From positions 468,554 to 532,553 of the forward strand of contig JAQFVV010000278.1 in NCBI GenBank assembly GCA_028023455.1: a stretch of DNA of 64,000 nucleotides. The letters run 5' to 3'. The translations under genes were made by a program, and so were the position numbers. Positions 23,807 through 35,679 of the stretch are shown here, one piece after another (position 1 is the first letter of the stretch; each line of letters starts with the position of its first letter). The stretch is from Epiperipatus broadwayi. Its lineage: Eukaryota; Onychophora; Udeonychophora; Euonychophora; Peripatidae. Below the pieces are notes generated by a model. It saw nothing but the letters and a program-made list of their open reading frames with translations, searched no databases and had not been told where the DNA came from.

Positions 23807-25513
23807 TTAAATATCCCACAATTCATTAATCCTAACATTTGCTGACTGTCTATTTATTATTGTATTTTTATACCTATTAATAAAAACTGCCTCTTTAATT
23901 TTTCTTTTTTCATTATCTCTCTCTTGTCCTAAAATTTTTATTTTATTTATATCAAAATTAAACTTAAAATTACAATTTCTATCATGATTATAAAAAACAG
24001 ATTCAGTATATAACTTGACTTCATTACTATTATCATTACATATCTGTACATTTTTCAAAACTCTTTTATATAACAATTTATGTTCTTTAATTCTTTTCTC
24101 TATATTACATCTAGATTCCCCTATATATGATAAGTTACACCCACAAAAAATTCTATAAATTATATTACTCATGTTATTTTTTTCTAACTTATCTTTTGAA
24201 TTATTAACCATTCTATTTAAATTACCTGATCCATAAAAAGAAACATTATATATACCATTATAAACTTTTTTCATAAATTTTACTTGATTATTATTATAAA
24301 AAGGCAAAGAAATCCACTTCTTACTCTTAATTTCTTCATCACCAGTATTTCTATTAATTTTCTTACTAAATTGACAAACCACTTGATAAATTTCTTTTAT
24401 ATTATAACCTACACTTAATAATTCACTTACATAATTTTCAATATTTTTTCTTTTTATCACATGCATATTTACACAAAATATTATTTCTATACAAAAAAGA
24501 CCTAAAACCAGCCATCTTATAATTATGTGGCACGTTAGATAAATAGGGAATATACCCTCTAGTTTCAATAGGTTTAATAAACAATTTATAGTCAATCATA
24601 TTATTGTTCCTTGAAATTATCAAATCTAAATATTTAATACTGTTATTATATTCTTTCTCCATAGTCCAGATAAGACCTTTTAATTTATTATATTCATCAA
24701 AAATTTTATCAATCATTTCTGAAGAAGCACATATAAAAACATCATCCACATATCTCGTATATATCTTAATATTTCCCATAAATATAAATTTGTTTAAAAT
24801 TTTCTCTTCATAATATGACAAAACAAAACTGCATAACTGTGCCACCATTGGTAATCCCATTGGCCAGCCTTTACTCATCTTATAAAATTTACCATTAAAG
24901 GATGCAACAATATTTTGTTCAATAAAATTTAAAGCCTTCATCAGAAAACATATTAATTGATTATCCACTTTCTTTTCCAATAAAGCTTGATGAATTATCT
25001 TAATTGAATCAAGTCTATCAATAGATCCATACATCTCAGAAACATCCAATGACACTAAAACATCATCACAGTCCAAACTTAAATCTTTAATTTTTTTCAA
25101 CAAAATCAAATGATGACGTTACAGAATATTTTCCAAATCCAAGTAAATCTTGTAAAATTTTAGCAATATATTTATCAGTCTTATACACAAAAGACCCTCC
25201 AAAATCCAAATTTATTCTAAGTGGATAACCTTCTTTATGTAATTTTACTTTAGCAAATACACGTGGACAAATAGCACTTGAAGGATATAATGAATAGTAC
25301 ACATTATCATTTATTCCTTTATTCTTTGCCTTTAATAAAATGTTATTAATAAATTTCATTCTTTCTGAATCAACATTATATTTATCAATCTATTCAAAAT
25401 TTAATTTTTCCATTTGTAAAATAACTCCTTGAACATATTCATTATTTGAAATCAAGCACATCCGTAAACCTTTGTCTTCCTTTAAGCAAATCAATTTATC
25501 TTTCATTAATTGT
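23807..25513 (-). pseudogene. PLE-1 left copy: RT plus GIY-YIG endonuclease, nearly intact
   Basis: In reading order: AKVKLHKEGYPLRINLD (RT entry), LDVSEMYGSID with the motif A Asp, GWPMGLPMVAQL (motif B), YTRYVDDVF (motif C Asp pair), IKYLDLIISR, RGYIPYLSNVPHNYKMAG, then the nuclease: IIYRIFCGCNLSYIGESRC, EKRIKEHK, YNHDRNC, IKEAVFINRYK and INELWDI at the stop. Breaks are a TAG near 25398, an extra A near 25093 and an extra A near 24447. The RT core between the two frameshifts is open and keeps its catalytic residues. The N-terminal domain is missing, since PLE proteins are longer. It is a recent but non-functional copy. Confidence 0.93.
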
Positions 25514-27258
25514 ATGATAATTCATGGAAAAGAGTTATTGGATTATTTAAAAGACAATTAATGAAAGATAAATTGATTTGCTCAAAGGAAGACAAAGGTT
25601 TACGGATGTGCTTGATTTCAAATAATGAATATGTTCAAGGAGTTATTTTACAAATGGAAAAATTAAATTTTGAATTGATTGATAAATATAATGTTGATTC
25701 AGAAAGAATGAAATTTATTAATAACATTTTATTAAAGGCAAAGAATAAAGGAATAAATGATAATGTGTACTATTCATTATATCCTTCAAGTGCTATTTGT
25801 CCACGTGTATTTGCTAAAGTAAAATTACATAAAGAAGGTTATCCACTTAGAATAAATTTGGATTTTGGAGGGTCTTTTGTGTATAAGACTAGTAAATATA
25901 TTGCTAAAATTTTACAAGATTTACTTGGATTTGGAAAATATTCTGTAATGTCATTGTTTGATTTTGTTGAAAAAAATTAAAGATTTAAGTTCGGACTGTG
26001 ATGATGTTTTAGTGTCATTGGATGTTTCTGAGATGTATGGATCTATTGATAGACTTGATTCAATTAAGATAATTCATCAAGCTTTATTGGAAAAGAAAGT
26101 GGATAATCAATTAATATGTTTTCTGATGAAGGCTTTAAATTTTATTGAACAAAATATTGTTGCATCCTTTAATGGTAAATTTTATAAGATGAGTAAAGGC
26201 TAGCCAATGGGATTACCAATGGTAGCACAGTTATGCAGGTTTGTTTTGTCATATTATGAAGAGAAAATTTTAAACAAATTTATATTTATGGGAAATATTA
26301 AGATATATACGAGATATGTGGATGATGTTTTTATATGTGCTTCTTCAAAAATGATTGATAAAATTTTTGATAAATATAATAAATTAAAAGGTCTTATCTG
26401 AACTATGGAGAAAGAATATAACAACAGTATTAAATATTTAGATTTGATAATTTCAAGGAACAATAATATGATTGACTATAAATTGTTTATTAAACCTATT
26501 GAAACTAGAGGGTATATTCCCTATTTATCTAACGTGCCACATAATTATAAGATGTCTGGTTTTAGGTCTTTTTTGTATAGAAATAATATTTTGTGTAAAT
26601 ATGCATGTGATAAAAAAAAAATATTGAAAATTATGTAAGTGAATTATTAAATGTAGGTTATAATATAAAAGAAATTTATCAAGTGGTTTGTCAATTTAGT
26701 AAGAAAATTAATAGAAATACTGGTGATGAAGAAATTAAGAGTAAGAAGTGGATTTCTTTGCCTTTTTATAATAATAATCAAGTAAAATTTATGAAAAAAG
26801 TTTATAATGGTATATATAATGTTTCTTTTTATGGATCAGGTAATTTAAATAGAATGGTTAATAATTCAAAAGATAAGTTAGAAAAAAATAACGTGAGTAA
26901 TATAATTTATAGAATTTTTTGTGGGTGTAACTTATCATATATAGGGGAATCTAGATGTAATATAGAGAAAAGAATTAAAGAACATAAATTGTTATATAAA
27001 AAAGTTTTGAAAAATGTACAGTTATGTAATGATAATAGTAATGAAGTCAAGTTATATACTGAATCTGTTTTTTATAATCATGATAGAAATTGTAATTTTA
27101 AGCTTAATTTTGATATAAATAAAATAAAAAATTTAGGACAAGAGAGAGATAATGAAAAAAGAAAAATTAAAGAGGAAGTTTTTATTAATAGGTATAAAAA
27201 TACGATAATAAATAGACAGTCAGCAAATGTTAGGATTAATGAATTGTGGGATATTTAA
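25510..27258 (+). pseudogene. PLE-1 right copy: RT plus GIY-YIG endonuclease, more damaged
   Basis: Same domain order as the left copy. It starts 40 bp further upstream (SWKRVIGLFKRQ) and lacks the left copy's early stop. It shares the frameshift at the 7-A run (25970). Additional lesions are two Trp codons turned into stops (26203 in motif B and 26400), and a small deletion in the A run near 26620. Motif A (DVSEMYGSID) and motif C (YVDDVF) are preserved, as are SYIGESRC and EKRIKEHK of the endonuclease. The reading frame from 26683 to the stop at 27258 is open. It is non-functional. Confidence 0.93.
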
Positions 27259-27519
27259 ATCGACATGTGTTTCCGGTTGGTAATAGATGATTTCATTTTG
27301 ACCGTTGAGTTGAAAATAATTATGAATATAATCGAAAATATTTCTTTATGAGTTTTTATTGAGTTTTTATTTATATTGTATTATAAATTGTTTACCGTTG
27401 TTTGGAATATATTTAAGTTTTGTTATTGTATTATTGATATTAGCGGACATTTATTTTGTTTTATATATATATATATAGGATTTGTAATGTCCAGTAATAT
27501 GAAGGGTTAGAATGACATA

Positions 27520-27770
27520 ATGTTTACATGGATATGACTATATACAGAGTTCACAAAACAAACTCTTAACAAGCTTTGAGAATACCCTCAATCCCAGACT
27601 GGTTTCTGCATCTAGCATCGTCAGTGAGGTGCTAGATGCAGAAACCGGTCTGGATTTGAGGGTATTCTCAAAGCTTATTAAGAGTTTGTTTTGCAAACTC
27701 TATATATAACGTTTGTAAATATGAGCTTTATTAAAATTAGGTCATGTGACATCTGACTTGATTTTTTTAT
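27520..27770. mobile_element. Fold-back element (group F1) with hammerhead-like motif
   Basis: A near-perfect inverted repeat: 27549-27617 (TTCACAAAACAAACTCTTAA..) pairs with 27632-27700. The outer right sequence AGGTCATGTGACATCTGAC is the terminal motif shared with elements at 29.3, 31.6 and 35.6 kb. There is no coding capacity. The hammerhead-like core sits at the hairpin tip. Confidence 0.8.
27593..27632 (-). ncRNA. Minimal type I hammerhead-like motif (best-formed copy)
   Basis: On the minus strand: CACCTCA, CTGACGA (core), TGC-TAGAT-GCA (perfect 3-bp stem II closed by T-A), GAAA (core), C-CA-G (tiny stem III), TC with cleavage expected here, then TGGG. Stem I can pair CTCA with TGGG, including one G-U pair. 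All invariant bases of the consensus CTGANGA..GAAA..GTC are present. Confidence 0.6.
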
Positions 27771-28982
27771 CATGGATATGACTAATATCAAATCCATCAA
27801 GAGCTTTGACCATTCCATCATCAGTTTTTCAATGAAATGGATATATGAATAGTTGAAATGGTGAGAAGATCAATGTCTGTCTATTATTGTTTGAAAAACT
27901 TCTTAAAATAAACTGAGCACTGAATGTTATTATTTGTAGGAGCAACTGGTCAGTACCAGTTCTGCATGAAATATATATATATTGACAATAGTGTATCTTT
28001 TTACGTGTGTGTGGTCATGCATATCTGTTGCTTGAGATACAGTAGAGGTTGAATAGACTGTAAAATCCTGAGTTTTTAATCCCTCTATTTACACATATAG
28101 TCAACATTTAGTATACTCTAATAAAATATCGCCTTAGAATTGTTTATTAAATAGGTTTTACCTAATTTTATTAACAAGGTTAAACACTCATGGCAAACTA
28201 TTTAAAAATCCTTCAACTTCATTTAGTCAGCAGTTTCTTTGATAGACTGTAAAAGATGTTTCTACCTAATTGTGAGGTAAACTATTAAACTATAACAGTT
28301 TATGAAAAAAGAAGACAAATAAAAAAGATTTCGGCCTAAAATGAAACATATCAAATAGTTTGCTATTAGCATTAAAATTATTAATTAATAGGCTTTCAAG
28401 TAACTAAAAAATGTAGTAATTAACTATCTACTTTTAAGACAGTTTAGTTATTTTAACAAGACAAAATTAAAGAAAATGGGTGAAATTATTTAAGATGCAT
28501 TTTTTCTTTATATTTATATCAATTCAAAATGTGGTGCTTTATTTTGGCAATATTTCTTTTAAGTTACCTATAAGGAGTTTTCCTTAAGTAAATTAAAAAA
28601 TAAAAACTAAGCCACTTGAAAAACATTTACTTATTCAGTTTGTAATCTGCTCTTCTAAAAACTGAATTGGCGTTTAAATTAGATTAGTAACTCATCAAAC
28701 TACTTTTGATTGCTACCTAAAAGTATAATAAAACGGTAAAACTTTACGTAAGAGAAATAACTAAGTGCAGCCTTGTCATGAGTGTGAATAGTATAAACAG
28801 CAAATAGCGAAATGGTCAAACATCGTAAGTTACACTGGGTTTGGATATAGCATAGTTCAGTTGTAAAAATAACTTATTGCTGAAGAAATGAATTTGTTTC
28901 AAAATTTGTGGTAGATTAATTAAAATTGTGAAAGATAAATAAAAACGTAAATTGGATGTAAAATATTGTAATACTTACATTG
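27771..28982. other. AT-rich spacer, nothing recognised
   Basis: No supportable gene, RNA gene or transposon end. Confidence 0.45.
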
Positions 28983-29191
<209 letters not shown>

Positions 29192-29455
29192 TCCACCAGA
29201 CTTGTCATTTCATGCTGAATTATATAATTATAAATCAAATTAAAGTGCAGATGCAATCTGATTAATAAACAATAGTCCGCAATTTATAATAAATTTTGTA
29301 AAGCACTAATATTTTTAATATACATTATAATTAAACATAATTATAAGAAATCAAGTCATATATCACATGACTTAATTTAATAAGCTTATATTACAAATGT
29401 TATATAATGAGCATGCCAATAGCTTTTAACAAGCTTTTCAGAATATCCTTATCAT

Positions 29456-29494
29456 CAGACCAGTTTCTAGCTCTGATATTCATCAATGAGATGC
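29456..29494 (-). ncRNA. Hammerhead-like motif, partly decayed
   Basis: Minus strand: TCTCA, TTGATGA (first C changed to T), a 12-base stem II region with poor pairing, GAAA, C-TG-G, TC, TG. The GTC triplet and GAAA are intact. Confidence 0.4.
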
Positions 29495-29772
29495 TAGGAT
29501 ATTCAAGCGCTAGATTTAAAACACTATGTCAAGCCCAGTACATTATCTAATGGTGAACTATTAAGTAGAAAATCTAAAATTTTCAGACACATATGTCTTC
29601 GAATTCAGTTATCTAACTTAAATAACCATATGGGACTGAACTAAGTTCAGATATTCCATATATTAATAGGTTTAGAAATATAAAATCACCAAAACCTTAA
29701 AATCAAACAACAATAACTGCAAGAAAATTAAGTTATGTATCATGTGACTTAATTTAATAAGCATGTATTACA

Positions 29773-29809
29773 GATATTGATGGAAGCTAGAGCTAGAAAC
29801 TGGTCTAAG
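29773..29809 (+). ncRNA. Hammerhead-like motif in the inverted half, decayed
   Basis: Plus strand: ATTGATGGA, then AGCT-AG-AGCT as stem II, A, GAAA, C-TG-G, TC, TAAGG. The first core segment has one extra base, but stem II pairing is preserved. Confidence 0.35.
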
Positions 29810-29880
29810 GATAGGAATATACTGAAAATCTTGTTAAGAACAATTGGTACACTCATTATATAATAATTAAACAAAAAAAT

Positions 29881-30829
29881 GATGAGAATTTCCACATTAT
29901 TTTCTTGCATTCCCAAGACTAAATAAGTGTCAGGTGATAATAGCTTTTTAACTGAATCGAACATTTTATATAACAATAACATTATTATGTACAATGTAGA
30001 TCTTAATATATATATATATGTGTGTGTGTGTGTAAAAGTTATCAAACTTGGCAGCTAGAGGGCAGTTCAATTATTATTTAAAATAGATTTGGTAAATTTC
30101 ACAAGATATTATATTTATTTATATATGTAAAGTGGGTATATTTGTCAATATAATAAAGGTGCTCATTTACAACTCCAAAATAAAGTGAAACTCAGTAAAA
30201 TAACCTGCTCTAATGATAAATTTTGCAATAACTATACATATAAATGTGTGAATTATAAATACGCTCGCATGTAGAACATGTTAGTCACATTCAATTTTTA
30301 CGATATTTTGAGTTAAATTTTCTTCTGCATAAAATATTTCTTTATGAATTACTTCGTTATTATATCTAATTATAGTTCCCCAATGTATTTTTTTCTAAAA
30401 CAATCAATCAATCAGCATTGCATTTTTTTAGATAATGTAAATAGGATTTATCTTTTCCACAAAAACATTATTCAATTTGCTATAATATAAACTTTTAGGT
30501 AGACTGGCATTGTTTATTTATTTTACATGAAGAATCCAATGGTGTGTATTAGCCATTACATGCATTATAATAAAACATCCTGCAAATTGAACAATATATT
30601 AAGTGTTCTTTTATGATCTTGCAATGACATTTTAAAACTAAATAGAACATACTTCCATGCAATAAGTACATTCACACACACACTGATATTTTATAACTAT
30701 AGTAGAGATATTCTAAATAAAGGTCATTCAGTAATAATAACTTTGAGTGGGTAGTCTAATTGTAAATATGCATACGAATATCCCTGTTAAGAGAGTGAAA
30801 TGTGAATTCTTTCTGAGTTTGAATATTGA
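29881..30829. other. AT-rich spacer, nothing recognised
   Basis: It contains a short AT/GT dinucleotide run near 30008-30032 and no supportable gene. Confidence 0.45.
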
Positions 30830-31345
30830 GGCAATGGTTCTGAGAGAGAGTAGTGAGATGTAGATGAACTGACCAAGGTTGCATCTAGATTTAATGAATG
30901 AGTATTGGACTAATCTATTGAAGTTGGGTGTAATAGTAGGTCATGTACTTCATTGTGCCATCTCCATTATCCTGCATGAATACCCTAAGTCCAACCATAG
31001 TCGGATGTGACTTTATCTTCCAACCCATCATGCACACCATTATATCATAACACACTAGCACTTTGTTATTTTCTTGCGAAGGAACACATTATTTTTTATA
31101 TTATTAAAAGCAGATGCAACTCATTTAAATCTATGTTGTGCATCAAGATCTAACTTTGATTTTCAATTTATAAAACTATCAAGTTATTCAAATTGATTTA
31201 CATTATCAAGTTGTTAACCATCCAAATTAATGCTTGCTGAGAATTTTTTATCCAGGATTATTTTGACTTTTAATTATTAAACCAAAGACTTTATACATTG
31301 CATTCAGGAAATCAATCAAGTTGATGGGACTTAAAGAAGCAAAAT
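30830..31345 (-). pseudogene. LINE reverse-transcriptase C-terminal remnant
   Basis: The minus strand reads LIDFLNAMYKVFGLIIKSQ, then ASINLDG, LDNVNQFE (stop) LDSFI, LDLDAQHRFK (stop) VASAFNNIKNNVFLRKKIT. This follows the familiar order after the LINE RT palm: a helix ending FGL, then IxxDG, VxxFxYLGS, and a basic RIxxAxxAF helix. Several stops break it. The stretch down to 30830 has weaker similarity (GWT-GIHA). It is a dead fragment of a non-LTR retrotransposon; the clade cannot be assigned. Confidence 0.6.
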
Positions 31346-31640
31346 GAATTCCTTATACATTCTAAAATATTTTTGATTGATTATACACATTTTTTTAAAT
31401 GCAAAGAAAGAATATTTGTTTTATCTTTTATTGTTATTAGTAAATTAATTGTTATTGTTATAAAAGCTTCATTTCTCATTGAATTCTTATCCACTAGACA
31501 AGTATTGGTGTATATTTAAGATTTAGAATATGTCATGATATATCTAAGTATAAACATGTTTAGGATCTGATTTAAAATCTGTGTGGAAATTATATATTTG
31601 TAATAATTATTAATATTGAAATAGTTCATATAAATATACA

Positions 31641-32264
<624 letters not shown>

Positions 32265-32329
32265 TTTAAAAGATCATTGGCAAGAATAACTACAGAAAAG
32301 GTACAATCACATACTTCATTCTCCTAGAA

Positions 32330-32610
32330 AGAAGAAATATCCACTAATACTTTAGCAGCTGAGTTATCTACTCCACCAGATTTCTGAAGTGTAGCACTAT
32401 CATTAAGAACTTCAATTTCTTTTTTTTTTTGGTACTTGATATTAAATTTTTATCCATTTCTTTTGTGATCATAGTGCTTTTTATTACATCTCTGGTAGCT
32501 ATAGCTTCAACATATAATGACAAATGATCTGTTTCATCTTTTTTTTATTCTGCTTCACACTTATCATTTTGAAGAGGATTTAATGATACAATATTTTCCA
32601 ATATATTCAC
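32330..32610 (-). pseudogene. Possible decayed coding fragment, unrecognised
   Basis: On the minus strand a composition unlike the surrounding DNA appears across two frames: KDETDHLSLYVEAIATRD, VIKSTMITKEMDKNLISS, then after an A-run frameshift EIEVLNDSATLQKSGG and VDNSAAKVLVDISSF. Charged and small residues alternate as in a soluble helical protein. I do not recognise it. One stop and one probable frameshift interrupt it. It could be a processed pseudogene, a transposon fragment or an exon. Confidence 0.3.
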
Positions 32611-32872
32611 ACTTATTTGGAAGGGTGAGAAGATTGAAGCCTGTCCATTAATGTTTAAGGAATTGCTATCTTAATACAAGCTATGCACTGATTGTGTATA
32701 TGTGTGGAAATTTATCATCTGGCCAACTGATGAGTGTTGGTTTTGCATTGAATGCATATATTGGGCAACATTTATATTTTTTTTGTATATATGGAAACAT
32801 GTGTATTGATTTCTTGAGATGGAGTTGGAGGGTGAATATTGACTGAAATATTCAAAAGTTCAAATTCCACTA

Positions 32873-32874
<2 letters not shown>

Positions 32875-32959
<85 letters not shown>
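32875..32959. repeat. (AT)n microsatellite
   Basis: About 42 uninterrupted AT units. Confidence 0.97.
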
Positions 32960-32963
<4 letters not shown>

Positions 32964-34638
32964 TTATTTATATATATGAAACATTCTGCAAACAAATCAC
33001 ATATATTTATATATATTGAACCAGGTTGCATTGGATTGAATAATAAAAAATATAGAATACAATATTTTACTCTTTAATAAAAAAGCAAAGCACAATTATA
33101 AAACAAACTGTTTGTTTCTTTTATATACAACTTTACAAAATTATTTATTATAAATTCAATCTACACCAGCTGCAATTTAGTATTGCATCACACTAGTCCC
33201 TCAGGCAGAAAAGCATAATATCCAGAAGGTACCAATAACTAGACCTAAATTATACAAGGTATAATTTACAGCCACGTTTCCAAGCTACATAACTTTTCCT
33301 GCTGCTGAATTCAATCACTGTCAGTCAAAGCACTTTATTTGTTTTGAAGTAAACTTCAAGCACCAGCTAACTACTAGAAATAGTTAACATGCACTGAATG
33401 ACAGCTAATAGTTCAGTGCCTGAATATCCCAGCTAGATCAATCAAAAAAAGTATTATAATAAACTGTTTTAATTAGTGGAAATGGTAAAAGAATTGACTG
33501 ACAAACACTAATTTTCAAAAATAATTTATTTTAAATACTTTAAAATTAATTAAAGAACTAATTTATCCCTTTCTTGAATAGAAATAATAATTATATAATA
33601 TCCCAGGCTCACACACATTATAATAAACATAAAACATTAAATAAACTTAAGCATTAAACATTATATACCATGCACATATATTCTATCATATAAGCTATTG
33701 GTTTGTATGCTTCAACAAGTTCTAGGACTATCGGTTTATTATATTAACCTGAACATAATTAGTTCATTTTTTGCTGGTTATAGAGTTTATTTCTGTTGAC
33801 TCTGGATATCTCAAAGATTGCAATGGCTGCAATAATAAATTACTGACATAATAAGAATGGGAATAAAGAATAATTAATATTACTTATAGGTTTTCAGATA
33901 TGCATTCCTCTGGATAGATAGCTGCTTTTTTCTCCTTGTGATGCATATTGTACAAACTGTTTGGAATTTGGATTGGTGGTGAATGTGATTTCTTGCTGCA
34001 TTTCAAACCAGCAGATAAATGTTCAAACAACTCAGATTGTTATATTTTATTGTGGCTAATTAGAGGCCTTCAGATATTCTAGGGCTGTCAGAGACTCAAG
34101 TACAGTGGCATACTTCATCTGATTAGCAACACATGGTTTTCTTGGTGTTCACAAAAATATAAGTTTTATTTGCACAGACTGGAATAACACTGATAAAAGA
34201 GATCTGATGATGACAGTTTTTTTAGACCTATTTATATGTGGCCATCTTATTATTCAGCTTTATTAACAATTAAATTAATTAAATTCCCATTGTTTATTTG
34301 TTCACATTATTTCCATTGTTTAATTGTAGCCATTGCTAATTACTTATTCCCATTCCATCTTGGTTTATCAGTGGAGCAATCTTTGAGTTTGACTTAACTT
34401 TTATACTACAAACTTTATTTTTCATTTATTTAATTCAATTTCTTTTTATACACACACATATATACATATTTTAATGTATTTTTAAAATCAACACACTCAT
34501 GTTTTTATTTCCTTTTAAATAAATGAAAAGAGAAAAATAATAGTTTTTAAATTTTTTTTATTTAGTTACATTTCTGCCCCCTCAAATTGGTTTTTTTTTA
34601 TTATTTTAAACTAGTAAAACTTATACTAATAATCTGCA
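32960..34638. other. AT-rich DNA, no supportable gene
   Basis: Phrases near 33815 (CTCAAAGATTG, GAATGGGAATAA) recur in inverted orientation near 34340-34385, hinting at another diverged fold-back element between about 33780 and 34400. No coding frame was recognised. Confidence 0.35.
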
Positions 34639-34692
34639 CTACATCTTAATTAATTATTAAGATGTAGTGCTTAATAATTAATTAAGATGTAG
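34639..34692. repeat. Perfect 22-bp inverted repeat with 10-bp spacer
   Basis: 34639-34660 is the exact reverse complement of 34671-34692, and the loop is GATGTAGTGC. As RNA or single-stranded DNA it would form a stable AT-rich hairpin. No neighbouring gene explains it. Confidence 0.95.
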
Positions 34693-34839
34693 TACATCTT
34701 TTCAACAAAATTAAACAAAACTTCTTTTTGAACCTTTACTATTAACCTCTTGAACTTCTAGAACTAATTATTTTTTCCTCTTAAATATTTTTGGAATAAA
34801 ATTTTAATCTTAAAACTTTTATTATGAAATTTGTAACAT

Positions 34840-34950
34840 ATAAAGACATATTTTGTGGATTTATCCATCTTAAAAAAATTAAATATTGATATATTGACTT
34901 TGATCACACAAGTCATCTACTGGGTGAAAATCTTCACATCAACATATATA
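34840..34950 (-). mobile_element. PLE-2 3' tail fragment with hammerhead-like motif
   Basis: The minus strand matches the tails at 21.48, 44.28 and 58.90 kb: CACC, CAGTAGATGA, CTTG-loop-CAAAG, then AAATCCACAAAATATGTC. The GAAA core is lost. Upstream in this orientation is GATTTTCACCC, the complement of the GGGTGAAAATC-like end found after the 44.3-kb copy, so the two could close a longer stem in a full element. It starts in an AT run. Confidence 0.6.
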
Positions 34951-34954
34951 TATA

Positions 34955-35270
34955 TAATCAATAAAGCAAGTTCTATATAATGTGACATTGCTTTTAAAAA
35001 GCTCGTATTTACAAATATGTAATATAGGGAGCATACCAATAGCTCAAACAAGCTCTTATTTAATAAGTGTGGTAAGAGAACATATTTAAAACCTCTATCT
35101 AGATATTTTAAATATTTTCTCTTACCACACTTATTAAGTAACAGCCTGTTTGAGCTATTGGTAATATGCTCTATCCTATCCCCAGGGCCAGGGATAAGAA
35201 AATTTTCGATAGAGATTATAAATATATTCTCTTATTACACTTATTAAATGAGAGGTTGTTTGAGCTATTG
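34955..35270. mobile_element. Fold-back element (group F2)
   Basis: ATCAATAAAGCAAG and the following unit match 4.77 kb and 42.43 kb. An inverted repeat is centred near 35100: ATAAGTGTGGTAAGAGAA faces TTTCTCTTACCACACTTAT. A third, shorter inverted segment follows to 35270. The hammerhead core seen in the 4.5-kb copy is deleted. Confidence 0.75.

Positions 35271-35271
<1 letters not shown>

Positions 35272-35344
<73 letters not shown>
35272..35344. repeat. (AT)n microsatellite between two fold-back elements
   Basis: About 36 AT units separate the F2 element on the left from the F1 element on the right. Confidence 0.95.
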
Positions 35345-35347
<3 letters not shown>

Positions 35348-35655
35348 ACAAATAATCTTTTAACAAGCTATTTAAGTTAGATAGTTGGATTGGAAGACAT
35401 ATGGATGTCTGAAAATTTTAGATGCTCTACTTAATAGTAATCCATTAGATAAAGTGTTCAGCTTGTCCTTGTATTTTTAATCTAATGCTTGAATATCCTA
35501 GCATCTCATTGAGGAAGCCAGTAGAAGAAACCAGTCTGGGATTGAAGATATTCTGCAAAGCTTGTTAAGAGAGTATATGCGAGCTCTACATATAACATTT
35601 GTAATACAAGCATGTTATATTAGGTCATGTGGCATATGCCTTGATTTCTTTGTAA
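35345..35655. mobile_element. Group F1 element, one unit
   Basis: It is the reverse complement of most of the 31.65-32.03 kb unit: shared phrases include GGAAGACATATGGATGTCTG and TTTTTAATCTAATGCTTGAA. It ends with TAGGTCATGTGGCATATG, the F1 terminal motif, and then a (AT)n run at 35658. Confidence 0.8.
35503..35540 (+). ncRNA. Hammerhead-like motif, one core change
   Basis: Plus strand: ATCTCA, TTGAGGA (first C changed to T), an 11-base stem II region, GAAA, C-CA-G, TC, TGGG. It is otherwise the F1 consensus. Confidence 0.42.
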
Positions 35656-35679
35656 TATATATATATATATATATAAAGC

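Larger units (their letters stand above)
23641..27423. repeat. 3.8-kb inverted repeat: two PLE copies head to head
   Basis: The left arm 23641-25513 (minus) and right arm 25554-27423 (plus) match base for base except for about 33 substitutions and one small indel, roughly 98 percent identity by hand comparison. The 40-bp spacer 25514-25553 continues the right copy's reading frame upstream. Both arms end at the same 3' position. Both carry the same extra A in a 7-A run that breaks the frame. Confidence 0.95.
29340..29880. mobile_element. Tandem-then-inverted element (group F1)
   Basis: A first unit begins at about 29345 (AAGAAATCAAGTCATATATC) and a second begins at 29721, 376 bp later. The second runs only about 60 bp before flipping into an inverted copy that carries the complementary hammerhead-like half (29773-29809) and ends at GTACACTCATTATATAAT, the complement of the left ATTATATAATGAGCATGCC type sequence. 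No frame. Homologous to 31.65-32.15 and 35.35-35.65 kb. Confidence 0.75.

Noticed and set aside
23700-23810. Hammerhead in the PLE-1 3' tail (AGATGA..GAAAATG)
   Set aside because: Stem II does not pair convincingly in either copy, and the cleavage triplet is absent, so I did not annotate it.
24604-24813. Plus-strand frame inside the left PLE copy, and its mirror at 26254-26463
   Set aside because: Antisense shadow of the RT core; both shadows exist only because the PLE copies are inverted duplicates.
25960-25985. Programmed ribosomal frameshift at the 7-A run
   Set aside because: The needed shift is +1, and A-AAA-AAT type slippery sites serve -1 shifting. A one-base A insertion explains it more simply.
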